Assembly: GCF_000344135.1 (NCBI RefSeq) | Contig: NZ_BAOP01000013.1 | Location: 88,394 to 152,393, forward strand | Length of the DNA: 64,000 bases | Direction: 5' to 3' | Origin: Gordonia malaquae NBRC 108250 | GTDB lineage: Bacteria; Actinomycetota; Actinomycetes; Mycobacteriales; Mycobacteriaceae | Shown: positions 27,127 to 36,259 of the stretch, piece by piece | Position numbering within the stretch: the stretch's first letter is position 1 | Layout: each line of letters opens with the position of its first letter | Translations under genes and position numbers: made by a program | Notes under the pieces: generated by a model | Database searches by the model: none | Told to the model about the DNA's origin: nothing | What the model saw: the letters and a program-made list of their open reading frames with translations, nothing else

Positions 27127-27549
27127 TCAGTACTGGACGCCGCTGAGGTTGCGGGCGTACGCGACCCGGTTGTAGACGTCCATGACGTTCGACGGGTCGA
27201 AGACCGGGACTGACGTCGTGTGCATGAATCCGCCGCTGGTCACCGTCACCTGGACGAAACCAGTCGTCCGGCGTTCTTTCGCGAGTAGGAAGAAGAGGCT
27301 GAACAGGCAGACCACGAACGCGCCGACGACTGCACAGACGATCGCCCACGTCGGAATCTCCTCCGATGTGTGCGACATGTCGGTCACGTGCCAACTCGCG
27401 CCGGCGATCGGCGCGGTCCCGCTCGGCGTGACGATGTGCGTCTGAGTGCACGAGATGTCGCCGATGGCCACCAGCGGAGGCGCCTGCGGAGTCGGCTGCT
27501 GGAAGCCGTTGTTCTTCTCCCACGGATTCGGCGGGTACGGGCTGGTCAT
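27127..27549 (-). CDS. Single-helix membrane protein, unknown
   Basis: A 140-residue protein. It has a Pro/Gln-rich start (YPPNPWEKNNGFQQPTPQAPP), a two-Cys stretch (GDISCTQTH near residue 33), one strong membrane helix around residues 67-90, and a polar C-terminus (VTVTSGGFMHTTSVPV). I recognise no named family. A TACGAT -10 (27557-27562, minus strand) is 7 nt before ATG 27549, so it is leaderless and independent of the upstream ligase gene. It converges on the CD225 operon. Confidence 0.65.
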   Translation of the reverse strand: MTSPYPPNPWEKNNGFQQPTPQAPPLVAIGDISCTQTHIVTPSGTAPIAGASWHVTDMSHTSEEIPTWAIVCAVVGAFVVCLFSLFFLLAKERRTTGFVQVTVTSGGFMHTTSVPVFDPSNVMDVYNRVAYARNLSGVQY

Positions 27550-27597
27550 GGCGGCTATCGTACGGCCTGCGCTCCTCCGGCCGGATGACAACCCGTT

Positions 27598-29106
27598 CTA
27601 CAGTGGCCAGTTGTGCACCGGCTCGCCTTCGTGCATCAAGGTCTTGTAGTCGAGCAGCATGCCGTGGAGTGCTTGTCGGCGCGTCTCGCCCGCCTCCTCG
27701 CGAGCGAGCACGGCGCGACGCTGCCACACCGAGCCCGTCTGTTTTGTGACGCACCGACCCTCGATGACGCCGAGATAGCGGCGCTTGGCCTTCTCCGACA
27801 CCCCGAACGACGTCAGGCCCTTTTCGGCGAGCGGGAGGAGGCGGCGCAGCGTCAACTCGTCGGGGCTCACCCACCCGATGTTGGGCCAGTACAACTGGGA
27901 GTCGAGGCCCCACTGGGCTCCGGCGGCGAGGTTCTCGCGCGCCGCGTCGAACGACATCTGCGACCAGAGGGGACGGTCCGACTCGACGAGCCCGCGCACC
28001 AGACCGTAATAGAACGCGGAGTTGGCCATGATGTCGACGACCGTAGGGCCGGCCGGCAGCACACGATTCTCGACACGAAGATGCGCTTGCCCGTCGACGA
28101 CGTCGTACACCGGCCGGTTCCACCGGTACACGGTTCCGTTGTGCATCCGCAGTTCGTCGAGGTCGGGGATGCGGCCCGCATCGAGTTCGTCGATCGGGTC
28201 GATGTCGGTCGACACCGGCAGCAGTGCCGGGAAGTAGCGGGTGTTCTCTTCGAAGAGGTCGAAGATCGTGTTGATCCATCGTTCGCCGAACCACACGCGC
28301 GGCCGAACACCCTGGTTGCGGAGTTCGAGTGGTCGGGTGTCGGTGGCCTGTTCGAACACTGGGATGCGGGTCTCGTGCCACAGCGCCTTGCCGGAGAGGA
28401 ACGGAGAATTGCCCGCCAAAGCCACCTGGATCCCCGCGATGGCCTGCGCTGCGTTCCAGTGAGCAGCGAAGTCCTCCGGGGCCACCCGCAGGTGCAACTG
28501 CAGTGACGTGCACGCCGCCTCCGGCAGGATCGAGTCGGTCGTCGTCAACAGCCTCTCGGCGTTGAACGGCTCCGACAGCGGGACGCCGGTGATGTCGAGT
28601 TCGAGGTCCTCGCCGCGAGCGGCGAAGATCTGCTCGTTGAGCAGGCTGTAGCGAGGATTCGTCGAGATCCACTGCCCGGCGAAATGCTCGTGCCGCAGTG
28701 TCGGCAGCATGCCGATCATCAGCAGGTGATTGCCCGTCGACGCGGCACGTGCCTCAGCGCGGTTCAACGACGTGCGCAACATCTGCTCCAGGCTCACCGT
28801 GTCGCCGCCGACAAAAGGTCGAGGCGACACGTTGATCTCGATGTTGAACTGACCCAGCTCGGTCTGGAAGTCGGGGTCGGCGATCGCCTCGAGAACACGG
28901 GCGTTCGCCATCGACGGCTCCGCGTTCTCGTCGATCAGATTCAGCTCCACCTCCATACCGAGAAGCGGTTCCGGGGGCCGACCGTGGTCGGTGAACAGGC
29001 CGTCGGCCAGCATCCGCGCGATCGCGTCGGTGCCCTTCGACACCTGCGACCGGAACCGCACCCGATCGGCGCCGCTGAACTTCTGATGGTCGACTTCCGC
29101 ACCCAT
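27598..29106 (-). CDS. Glutamate-cysteine ligase family protein (GCS2-like)
   Basis: A 502-residue member of the carboxylate-amine ligase/GCS2 superfamily, which joins an amino acid to a gamma-carboxylate with ATP. The early LLGMEVELNLIDE (active-site Glu region) and later LELDITGVP, SLQLHLRV and LRVENRVLPAGPTVVD are characteristic. The product is not known; this organism makes mycothiol rather than glutathione. ATG 29106. It is divergent from the PHP gene across a large palindrome. Confidence 0.72.
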   Translation of the reverse strand: MGAEVDHQKFSGADRVRFRSQVSKGTDAIARMLADGLFTDHGRPPEPLLGMEVELNLIDENAEPSMANARVLEAIADPDFQTELGQFNIEINVSPRPFVGGDTVSLEQMLRTSLNRAEARAASTGNHLLMIGMLPTLRHEHFAGQWISTNPRYSLLNEQIFAARGEDLELDITGVPLSEPFNAERLLTTTDSILPEAACTSLQLHLRVAPEDFAAHWNAAQAIAGIQVALAGNSPFLSGKALWHETRIPVFEQATDTRPLELRNQGVRPRVWFGERWINTIFDLFEENTRYFPALLPVSTDIDPIDELDAGRIPDLDELRMHNGTVYRWNRPVYDVVDGQAHLRVENRVLPAGPTVVDIMANSAFYYGLVRGLVESDRPLWSQMSFDAARENLAAGAQWGLDSQLYWPNIGWVSPDELTLRRLLPLAEKGLTSFGVSEKAKRRYLGVIEGRCVTKQTGSVWQRRAVLAREEAGETRRQALHGMLLDYKTLMHEGEPVHNWPL

Positions 29107-29154
29107 GACGTCATGGTGCCGGAAACGGGGACGCCGACGCGGCCGTTCGCCCTA

Positions 29155-29195
29155 ACCTGTCGTTCGGTGTCACCAGGTGACACCGAACGACAGGT
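29155..29195. repeat. 41-bp near-perfect palindrome between divergent genes
   Basis: The 20-bp arms 29155-29174 and 29176-29195 are exact reverse complements around a single A. The centre reads GGTGTCACCAGGTGACACC. It lies 48 nt upstream of the ligase start and 34 nt upstream of the PHP start, so it is either a divergent operator or a mobile palindromic repeat. Confidence 0.8.
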
Positions 29196-29216
29196 CGGTG
29201 TCGTCGCGCTGTGGAA

Positions 29217-29222
29217 TAGCAT
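29217..29222 (+). promoter_or_regulatory. Leaderless promoter (-10) of the PHP gene
   Basis: TAGCAT is 7 nt before ATG 29230. Confidence 0.6.
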
Positions 29223-29229
29223 TCGAGGA

Positions 29230-30087
29230 ATGATGACCGCGGACCTGCACGTGCACACTCACTTCTCCGACGGCACCGACACTCCGGAGGAGTTGTTCGC
29301 CGCGGCGCAGGCGGCGGGGCTGACGACGCTCGGGCTCACTGATCACGACACGTCCAAGGGGTGGGAGCCGGTCGCCGCGGCGGTGCCCGCAGGTATGCGA
29401 GTCCTGCCCGGAGCGGAGTTCTCCACGAAGCACCCGGCAGCCGACAGGTCGTTGGTGTCCGTCCACCTGCTCGGGTACCTGTTCGATCCGGCATCGCCCG
29501 CGATCGTCGCGGAATGGCAGCGGATGAAGGACGACCGACGACTTCGTGGCGAGAGGATCGTCGAGAAGCTGATCGCCGCCGACTACACGATCGACCTCGC
29601 TCGGGTTCGTGAGATCGCCGGCCCGAGCAACATCGGACGACCGCACATCGCTCGTGCGCTCGTCGAGGCCGGTGTGATCTCCACGGTCGGGGAGGCGTTC
29701 AGCGGACTGCTCGACGACGACGGCGACTTCTACGTCGCTCTGCGCTCCACGACGCTGCTCGAAGGCATCACGATGATCAGCGAGGCCGGGGGAGTCCCCG
29801 TCGTCGCGCACCCCCGTGCCCGCGCGGCGGCCGGGGTGTTGACAGCGGAGGTGCTCGAAGAACTCGCCGACCGGGGACTGCAGGGCATCGAAGTCCGCCA
29901 CCCCGACCACGACGACGCCGCGCGCGCGGAGCTCGGCGGAATCGCAACCGACCTGCGTCTGTTGCAGACCGGATCGAGCGACTATCACGGCGGTAACAAG
30001 ACGCTCGTCATCGGACAGGAACGCACGTCCGACGACGTCGTCGACGCGATCATCGAACGCGGCGCCGTGGCGCCGTTCGTCGGTTGA
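29230..30087 (+). CDS. PHP-domain phosphoesterase
   Basis: A 285-residue metal-dependent phosphoesterase of the polymerase-and-histidinol-phosphatase fold, close to the TrpH/nucleoside-bisphosphatase type. Metal-ligand motifs are in order: ADLHVHTHFSDGT at the N-terminus, GLTDHDT, VVAHPRA and GSSDYHG near the C-terminus. The long open frame upstream is antisense to the ligase gene and rejected; the start is set by the leaderless -10. The substrate could be a nucleotide such as pAp (inference from family). Its stop overlaps the next gene. Confidence 0.82.
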   Translation: MMTADLHVHTHFSDGTDTPEELFAAAQAAGLTTLGLTDHDTSKGWEPVAAAVPAGMRVLPGAEFSTKHPAADRSLVSVHLLGYLFDPASPAIVAEWQRMKDDRRLRGERIVEKLIAADYTIDLARVREIAGPSNIGRPHIARALVEAGVISTVGEAFSGLLDDDGDFYVALRSTTLLEGITMISEAGGVPVVAHPRARAAAGVLTAEVLEELADRGLQGIEVRHPDHDDAARAELGGIATDLRLLQTGSSDYHGGNKTLVIGQERTSDDVVDAIIERGAVAPFVG

Positions 30088-30491
30088 CGACGATGGGGCC
30101 GAGGGACAAGGTCGACGCGGCGCAGACCAGGGCCGCGGTGCTCGCCGTCGCCGACTGGTTGCGCGACGGCACGCTGCCGACTCCGCCGCGTCCCGCGCTC
30201 GCCGCAGCCGTTCGAACCACCGCGCGGACCGTGGCGCAGGACGCGCCGGGCAACTCCGTCGAGCTTCGGGTGCCGCCGTTCGTCGCGGTGCAGTGCATCG
30301 AAGGCGTCCGCCATACCCGGGGAACACCGCCGAACGTCATCGAGACCACGCCCCGAACGTGGCTGCTCCTGGCGACCGGACTCGCCCGGTTCGACCACGC
30401 CGTGGACACCCACGAGGTGAGCGTGTCCGGGCATCGGGCAGGCGACGTCGCAGCATTCCTGCCCGTGGTCCCCCTCAAACCTCAGGTGTGA
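30084..30491 (+). CDS. Sterol-carrier-type conserved protein (Rv0807-like)
   Basis: A 135-residue protein of the actinobacterial sterol carrier-like family that precedes purF. The conserved block RVPPFVAVQCIEG followed by HTRGTPPNVIE and TWLLLATGL is clear. TTG 30084 overlaps the PHP stop (TTGA); ATG 30093 is an equally possible start. M. tuberculosis has its homologue (Rv0807) in the same place, directly before purF. The biochemical role is unknown. Confidence 0.72.
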   Translation: MTTMGPRDKVDAAQTRAAVLAVADWLRDGTLPTPPRPALAAAVRTTARTVAQDAPGNSVELRVPPFVAVQCIEGVRHTRGTPPNVIETTPRTWLLLATGLARFDHAVDTHEVSVSGHRAGDVAAFLPVVPLKPQV

Positions 30492-30530
30492 CGTTCCCGG
30501 CTGAACTTCTGTGGAACACCGGGTGGAAGG

Positions 30531-30536
30531 TACCCT
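30531..30536 (+). promoter_or_regulatory. purF promoter (-10)
   Basis: TACCCT about 42 nt before GTG 30579, leaving a short 5' leader that contains a CGGAGC ribosome site. Confidence 0.45.
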
Positions 30537-30578
30537 TGGGAAACGCCCGTCCAGCCCACGAAACCGGAGCGTCGCATC

Positions 30579-32147
30579 GTGACTGACCTGTCGATTCATT
30601 CTCGCAATCTGCTGGATACGCAGCAGCCTGACGACGTCTCCGAGAACGAACCCCGCGAAGAATGCGGAGTGTTCGGTGTCTGGGCGCCGGGCGAGGACGT
30701 CGCAAAGCTCACCTACTACGGGCTGTACGCGCTGCAGCATCGCGGTCAAGAAGCCGCAGGCATCGCCGTCGGCGACGGCTCGCAGGTCCTCGTGTTCAAA
30801 GACCTCGGACTCGTCAGCCAGGTGTTCGACGAGCAGACGCTCGCGTCGATGATCGGCCACGTCGCCGTCGGACACTGCCGCTACTCGACCACCGGCTCGA
30901 CCACGTGGGAGAACTCGCAGCCCATCTTCCGGCACACCGACGCGGGCAGCGGCGTTGCGCTCGGCCACAACGGCAACCTCGTCAACACCGCAGAGCTCGC
31001 GGCGCGCGCCCGTGATCTGGGCCTGTACGGCCCGTCCGACCGCGCGGCCGCATCGTCGGACTCCGACGTCGTCGGTGCCCTCCTCGCGCACGGCGCGGCG
31101 GACAAGACGCTCGAGCAGGCCGCCGTCGAGCTGCTGCCGACGCTCAAGGGCGCGTTCTGCCTGACGTTCCAGGACGAGACCACGCTGTACGCGGCACGCG
31201 ACCCGCACGGCATCCGCCCGCTGTCCCTCGGTCGGCTCGATCGCGGTTGGGTCGTCGCGTCGGAGACCGCGGCCTTCGACATCGTCGGCGCGTCGTTCGT
31301 ACGCGACATCGAACCCGGCGAGCTGCTCGCCATCGACAACAACGGTGTCCGCAGCACTCGTTTCGCCGAGGCCACACCCAAACTGTGCGTCTTCGAGCAC
31401 GTCTACCTGGCTCGCCCGGACAGCGTGATCCACGGTCGCTCCGTTCACTCGGCGCGCGTCGACATCGGCCGCCGTCTCGCCCGCGAACAGCCTGCTGTCG
31501 GAGACCTCGTGATCCCCGTCCCCGAGTCGGGCACCCCGGCCGCGGTTGGATTCGCGCAGGAGTCCGGGATCCCTTACGGCCAGGGCCTGATGAAGAACGC
31601 CTACGTCGGTCGCACGTTCATCCAGCCGTCGCAGACCATCCGTCAGCTCGGCATCCGGCTCAAGTTGAATCCGCTCCGCGAAGTGATCCGCGGCCGGCGT
31701 CTGGTGGTCGTCGACGACTCGATCGTGCGCGGCAACACCCAGCGAGCTCTCATCCGCATGCTCCGTGAGGCGGGTGCCGCGGAGGTCCACGTCCGCATCG
31801 CGTCCGCGCCCGTCCGGTGGCCCTGCTTCTACGGCATCGACTTCGCGTCTCCTGCGGAGCTGATCGCCAACGGCATGGAGTCGGAAGAGCACATGGTCGA
31901 CGGCGTCCGTCAGGCGATCGGCGCCGACAGTCTCGGCTACATCAGCGTCGACGAGATGATCGCCGCGACTGGCGAGGAGCGTTCCAACCTCTGCGCTGCC
32001 TGCTTCGACGGCAAGTACCCGATTGAACTGCCGGGCGAGACCGCGATGGGCAAGGCGGTTCTCGAAACGATGATGTCGAGCGATGCCGCCCCCGCAGATC
32101 CGCTGATCGCGCAGAACGACAACGTCAGCGCCGTGATGCGGCCGTGA
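30579..32147 (+). CDS. purF: Amidophosphoribosyltransferase PurF
   Basis: First committed step of purine synthesis: PRPP plus glutamine to phosphoribosylamine. The 522-residue protein has a propeptide and then the class II glutaminase nucleophile C29 (REECGVFGVW). The PRPP-binding motif VVVDDSIVRGNT follows, as do cysteines near the C-terminus (NLCAACFDGKYP) that fit a [4Fe-4S] type. The start is GTG 30579. purM follows after 119 nt. Confidence 0.95.
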   Translation: MTDLSIHSRNLLDTQQPDDVSENEPREECGVFGVWAPGEDVAKLTYYGLYALQHRGQEAAGIAVGDGSQVLVFKDLGLVSQVFDEQTLASMIGHVAVGHCRYSTTGSTTWENSQPIFRHTDAGSGVALGHNGNLVNTAELAARARDLGLYGPSDRAAASSDSDVVGALLAHGAADKTLEQAAVELLPTLKGAFCLTFQDETTLYAARDPHGIRPLSLGRLDRGWVVASETAAFDIVGASFVRDIEPGELLAIDNNGVRSTRFAEATPKLCVFEHVYLARPDSVIHGRSVHSARVDIGRRLAREQPAVGDLVIPVPESGTPAAVGFAQESGIPYGQGLMKNAYVGRTFIQPSQTIRQLGIRLKLNPLREVIRGRRLVVVDDSIVRGNTQRALIRMLREAGAAEVHVRIASAPVRWPCFYGIDFASPAELIANGMESEEHMVDGVRQAIGADSLGYISVDEMIAATGEERSNLCAACFDGKYPIELPGETAMGKAVLETMMSSDAAPADPLIAQNDNVSAVMRP

Positions 32148-32266
32148 CCGTAGTCGGTCACGACAAGAGATTCCACCGAGCACTCGGGTAGCGTGAGTGC
32201 GATGAGCACGGCGGACGGCCTTGACGGTCGGCGTCGAAGAACACGATGTGTAGGAGAAGTACGACG

Positions 32267-33358
<1,092 letters not shown>

Positions 33359-33439
33359 CCTGTTCCGACCGTCCTCCGGAGTCCGCCCTCGCTTGTCGAT
33401 CAGACCCAGCCCGGTCGTCGATCAGGCCCGGCCCGGTCG

Positions 33440-33492
33440 TCGAGCGCAGTCGAGACGTTCGCGTTGTTCGGCCCCTCGACTGCGCTCGGGGA
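33440..33492. repeat. Interspersed repeat, two copies in opposite orientation
   Basis: TCGAGCGCAGTCGAGA at 33440-33455 and its inverted form CCCCTCGACTGCGCTCGGGG around 33472-33492. A related GTCGTCGAGCGTGTCGTTG follows to 33540. Confidence 0.7.
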
Positions 33493-33545
33493 GCGGGATG
33501 GTCGAGCGTGTCCTTCTCCGGTCGTCGAGCGTGTCGTTGACGCGG

Positions 33546-33590
33546 ATACGAGAGCGGGCCCGGTCGGAATGACCGGGCCCGCTCTCGTAT
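33546..33590. terminator. Perfect 20-bp hairpin, purM/DUF3073 terminator
   Basis: The arms 33546-33565 and 33571-33590 are exact reverse complements with a 5-nt loop (GGAAT). It sits between the convergent purM and DUF3073 genes, so it can serve both strands. Confidence 0.8.
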
Positions 33591-33705
33591 GCATGACTGT
33601 TCCGTTCAGCACTCACCACGGGACGTTCGGGCGCGCGGAAACGAGAATTCTCATCGCGTCAGAATGCGTGGAACGAGGTGAGGGGAGGAATCGAGTGTGC
33701 GCGCC

Positions 33706-33891
33706 TCAGGCGCGGTGCCACTCGTCTTCGCTGTTCCGGGAGTCGTCGTCCGACCAAGTGTCGGTCGTGTACGACTGCCCTTCACCGTTGGACAACTCGC
33801 GCTGCAAGCTGTCGAAGTCGGTGTTCGGAGCAGAGTACTTCAGCTGTCGAGCAACCTTCGTCTGCTTTGCCTTAGCCCGGCCGCGGCCCAT
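33706..33891 (-). CDS. DUF3073 small protein (Rv0810c-like)
   Basis: A 61-residue soluble protein: a basic head MGRGRAKAKQTKVARQLKY, then an acidic, Ser/Asp-rich tail. This is the DUF3073 family of Actinobacteria, function unknown. ATG 33891 gives the conserved start. A TAGACT -10 at 33971-33976 (minus strand) predicts a leader of about 70 nt containing a 12-bp hairpin (33913-33942, one mismatch). Confidence 0.82.
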   Translation of the reverse strand: MGRGRAKAKQTKVARQLKYSAPNTDFDSLQRELSNGEGQSYTTDTWSDDDSRNSEDEWHRA

Positions 33892-33912
33892 ATGGGACCC
33901 CCTCGCACAATG

Positions 33913-33976
33913 ACGGGGCGGCCATCGTGGTGGCGGCCCCGTTCTATTCGTTAGTAATTCTCGTACCAGCAGTCTA
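33913..33976 (-). promoter_or_regulatory. DUF3073 promoter and 5'-leader hairpin
   Basis: The minus-strand -10 TAGACT lies at 33971-33976. Between it and the start codon, 33913-33924 pairs with 33931-33942 (11 of 12). The hairpin may instead end the ygfZ transcript. Confidence 0.45.
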
Positions 33977-34053
33977 GCGCGTGCTGACGACAAAAGCTCC
34001 TCAGGCCCGAGTGTGGGGTGGCGAGAGACGTCACATCTGGGACGAGAGCGAGG

Positions 34054-35235
34054 TCAGGACCGCCCGCGGAGACGATCCTGCGCCGCGCGACCTGCCGGAA
34101 CCGAGTCGTCTGGCACAAACAGGTCGTCGTCGATGCGGGCTGCGGTTCCCGATTCCGGGTCGCCTGCGATCAGATCGGCGTCGACCGGGACTGCCCGTTT
34201 GACCAGAGCGAGCGCGATCGGGCCGAGCTCGTAGTGATCGATCACGGTGCCGACGCGTCCGACGCTGCGCCCGCCGACAGACACCGGATCGCCGGTCGCG
34301 GGCCTCGTGTCGGTGGCGCCGTCGAGATGCAGAAGCACCAGACGTCGTGGTGCGCGTCCGATGTTCGCAACGCGCGAGACCGTCTCCTGGCCGCGGTAGC
34401 AGCCCTTCTCCAGGTGGACGGCGCCCTGTTGGTCGGGTCCGCCGATCCAATCGGCCTCATGCGGAATGGTCCGATCGTCGGTGTCGATGCCGAGCCGCGC
34501 ACGTCCGGCGGCCACCCGCAGCGCGTCGTGCGCCCACATTCCAGCCGGCCGCGCGCCTGCGCCGGTGATCGCGGTCCACCAGGCCGAGACGTCGTCTCGC
34601 GGCACGACGACGTCGACGACGGGGGTGGTGCGTCCTTCGCCGATCGGGGGCATCACTCGCCAGAATCCGAGCGGCTCCTCGTCGTGGTGTCGTTCGGGAA
34701 GGTCGCCCGCCGCGTACACGTCGGCGTCGGCCGGGATCTCGAGGAGTTCGGCGACGGCACCGGTGCGTGCTGCCGGTCCGATCAGTGTCAGGACCGCCAT
34801 GTCGGCGCGTGCTGCGGGTGTGACCTGCGCCCAGAACACCATCTTCGTGAGGAAGTCGGCGAGAGCGGCGCCGCGGAACTGCTCGGTGTCGATCCACGTG
34901 ACGTCGTTGATGTCGGTGATGACGAAATGATCCTCGACACGGCCGTTCAGGTCGAGCGACAAGTTTTCTGCGCTTCGTCGGTCGGGGAGCGCCGACACGT
35001 GCTGGGAGGAGATCGTGTGCAGCCATGTGAGTCGCTCGGGACCCGCGAGTTCGATGACGCTGCGGTCGCTGCGGTCGACGACGACCACTCCGTGCGACGC
35101 GGCTCGCTGCTCTCCGAGCGGGTCGCCGTAATGCCAGGCGACCCCGGGGCTGAGGTCCCCGTCCGGTGTGGGGACCGCGTCGGCGGACGCGGTCAGAATC
35201 GCAGAGCTCACGGGTCGAGAAGAATCCGCAGACAT
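34054..35235 (-). CDS. ygfZ: Folate-binding protein YgfZ
   Basis: A 393-residue protein of the GcvT-like fold that supports iron-sulfur cluster assembly or repair. The diagnostic motif KGCYRGQE is present about two-thirds along, within GAVHLEKGCYRGQETVSRV. ATG 35235 has a TAGACT -10 only 6 nt upstream (35242-35247, minus strand), hence probably leaderless. It is divergent from pabC across 23 nt. Confidence 0.88.
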   Translation of the reverse strand: MSADSSRPVSSAILTASADAVPTPDGDLSPGVAWHYGDPLGEQRAASHGVVVVDRSDRSVIELAGPERLTWLHTISSQHVSALPDRRSAENLSLDLNGRVEDHFVITDINDVTWIDTEQFRGAALADFLTKMVFWAQVTPAARADMAVLTLIGPAARTGAVAELLEIPADADVYAAGDLPERHHDEEPLGFWRVMPPIGEGRTTPVVDVVVPRDDVSAWWTAITGAGARPAGMWAHDALRVAAGRARLGIDTDDRTIPHEADWIGGPDQQGAVHLEKGCYRGQETVSRVANIGRAPRRLVLLHLDGATDTRPATGDPVSVGGRSVGRVGTVIDHYELGPIALALVKRAVPVDADLIAGDPESGTAARIDDDLFVPDDSVPAGRAAQDRLRGRS

Positions 35236-35241
35236 GCAGCC

Positions 35242-35251
35242 AGTCTACGGT
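35242..35251. promoter_or_regulatory. Overlapping divergent -10 elements of ygfZ and pabC
   Basis: The minus-strand TAGACT (35242-35247) for ygfZ and the plus-strand TACGGT (35246-35251) for pabC share two base pairs. They lie 6 and 7 nt from their start codons. RNA polymerase cannot occupy both at once. Confidence 0.6.
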
Positions 35252-35258
35252 GGGGGAT

Positions 35259-36104
35259 GTGATCGTGGTGGACGGCGAGGGCCGGGTGCGAGACGCGGAC
35301 GCTCCGCTGCTGTTCGCGGACGATCTGGCGGCGCTGAGGGGTGACGGAGTATTCGAGACCATCCTCATCCGAGATCGGGAATCGAGGCTGGTCGACGACC
35401 ACTTGCGCCGGCTGGGCGACGGTGCACGGGCCCTCGACCTGCCTGCCCCCGACGCAGGTGCGCTGCGTCGGGCGATCGCTGTGGCCGAGGGTGAATGGGC
35501 GTCGCCCGACGATGCGTGCCTGCGCATTCTGTACTCGCGTGGGCGAGAGTCGGGCGGGCCGCCGACCTGCTACCTCACGGTCACGCCGGTCCCGGAGCGC
35601 TCGGCGATCGCCCGGCGTGACGGGGTGCGAGTGACCCTGCTGCCACGTGGGGTCGAACCGTCGTCGGCGCAGCCGTGGGAGCTGGCGGGCGCCAAGGCCC
35701 TCAGTTATGCGCGGAACATGGCCGCGCTTCGTCATGTGCAGCGGTCCGGGTTCGACGACGCGATCTACGTCTCCGCGGACGGGCTGATCCTCGAGAGCCC
35801 GCGGGCGTCGGTCGTCGCCGTCGTCGACGGGACTCTCACGACCCCGCCTCGTGACCAGGGCATCCTGCCGGGCACAACGCAGCAGGCGCTGTTCCGGGTG
35901 GCGGCGTCCTTCGATGTGCCGGTTCGCGAAGCCCGGATGACGCAGTCGGACGTTCTGGCGGCGGACGGCGTCTGGTTGCTGTCGTCGCTGACGCTCGCCG
36001 CGAGGGTCGCAGCCGTCGACACCACGGTGCTCCCGGTTCCTTCAGCGGCCGCGCCCGATGTGCCGAATCTGGTGTCTCGGGCCATCTCCGAGCGGATGAT
36101 GTGA
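35259..36104 (+). CDS. pabC: Aminodeoxychorismate lyase (class IV aminotransferase fold)
   Basis: A PLP enzyme that releases pyruvate from aminodeoxychorismate to give p-aminobenzoate for folate. The 281-residue protein has RGDGVFETI at residues 28-36 and the probable PLP lysine K146 (AGAKALSYARNM), then LESPRASVV and a TTPPRDQGILPGTT stretch of the fold. GTG 35259 is set by the leaderless -10. Its position beside ygfZ matches Rv0811c-Rv0812. A branched-chain aminotransferase-like role cannot be excluded. Confidence 0.82.
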   Translation: MIVVDGEGRVRDADAPLLFADDLAALRGDGVFETILIRDRESRLVDDHLRRLGDGARALDLPAPDAGALRRAIAVAEGEWASPDDACLRILYSRGRESGGPPTCYLTVTPVPERSAIARRDGVRVTLLPRGVEPSSAQPWELAGAKALSYARNMAALRHVQRSGFDDAIYVSADGLILESPRASVVAVVDGTLTTPPRDQGILPGTTQQALFRVAASFDVPVREARMTQSDVLAADGVWLLSSLTLAARVAAVDTTVLPVPSAAAPDVPNLVSRAISERMM

Positions 36105-36167
36105 CTGTGAATACAGGGCGGATGTCCTGGTAGGGGAGGGTCTTTCGTCTCCTGCGTCACGATGGTC

Positions 36168-36203
36168 TTGTATTCCAGGCGATCGCTACTACGCTCTGTA
36201 GTA
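36168..36203 (+). promoter_or_regulatory. cydA promoter with TACTAC-N5-GTAGTA operator
   Basis: TTGTAT (36168-36173) and TACGCT (36190-36195) form a -35/-10 pair with 16-nt spacing. The -10 lies inside the inverted repeat TACTAC (36187-36192) - GTAGTA (36198-36203). This resembles the operators of BlaI/MecI-type repressors, a mycobacterial member of which controls respiratory-chain genes. The assignment is inference. Confidence 0.55.
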
Positions 36204-36259
36204 ACGCTCCGGAACAGAGCTCAACGACGAGCTCGGGACAACACGATTGTGAGGCGAGC

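Larger units (their letters stand above)
33359..33705. other. Gene-free stretch after purM
   Basis: About 350 nt with no credible gene. The left part carries degenerate GTCGTCGAGC/GATCAGGCCC units and two copies of the interspersed repeat in opposite orientations (33440-33455 and 33472-33492). The middle is a strong hairpin. The right part, to the DUF3073 stop, has nothing I recognise. Confidence 0.6.

Noticed and set aside
28684..29229. N-terminal extension of the PHP protein
   Set aside because: It is antisense to the ligase gene and crosses the palindrome; the PHP fold begins at the leaderless start 29230.
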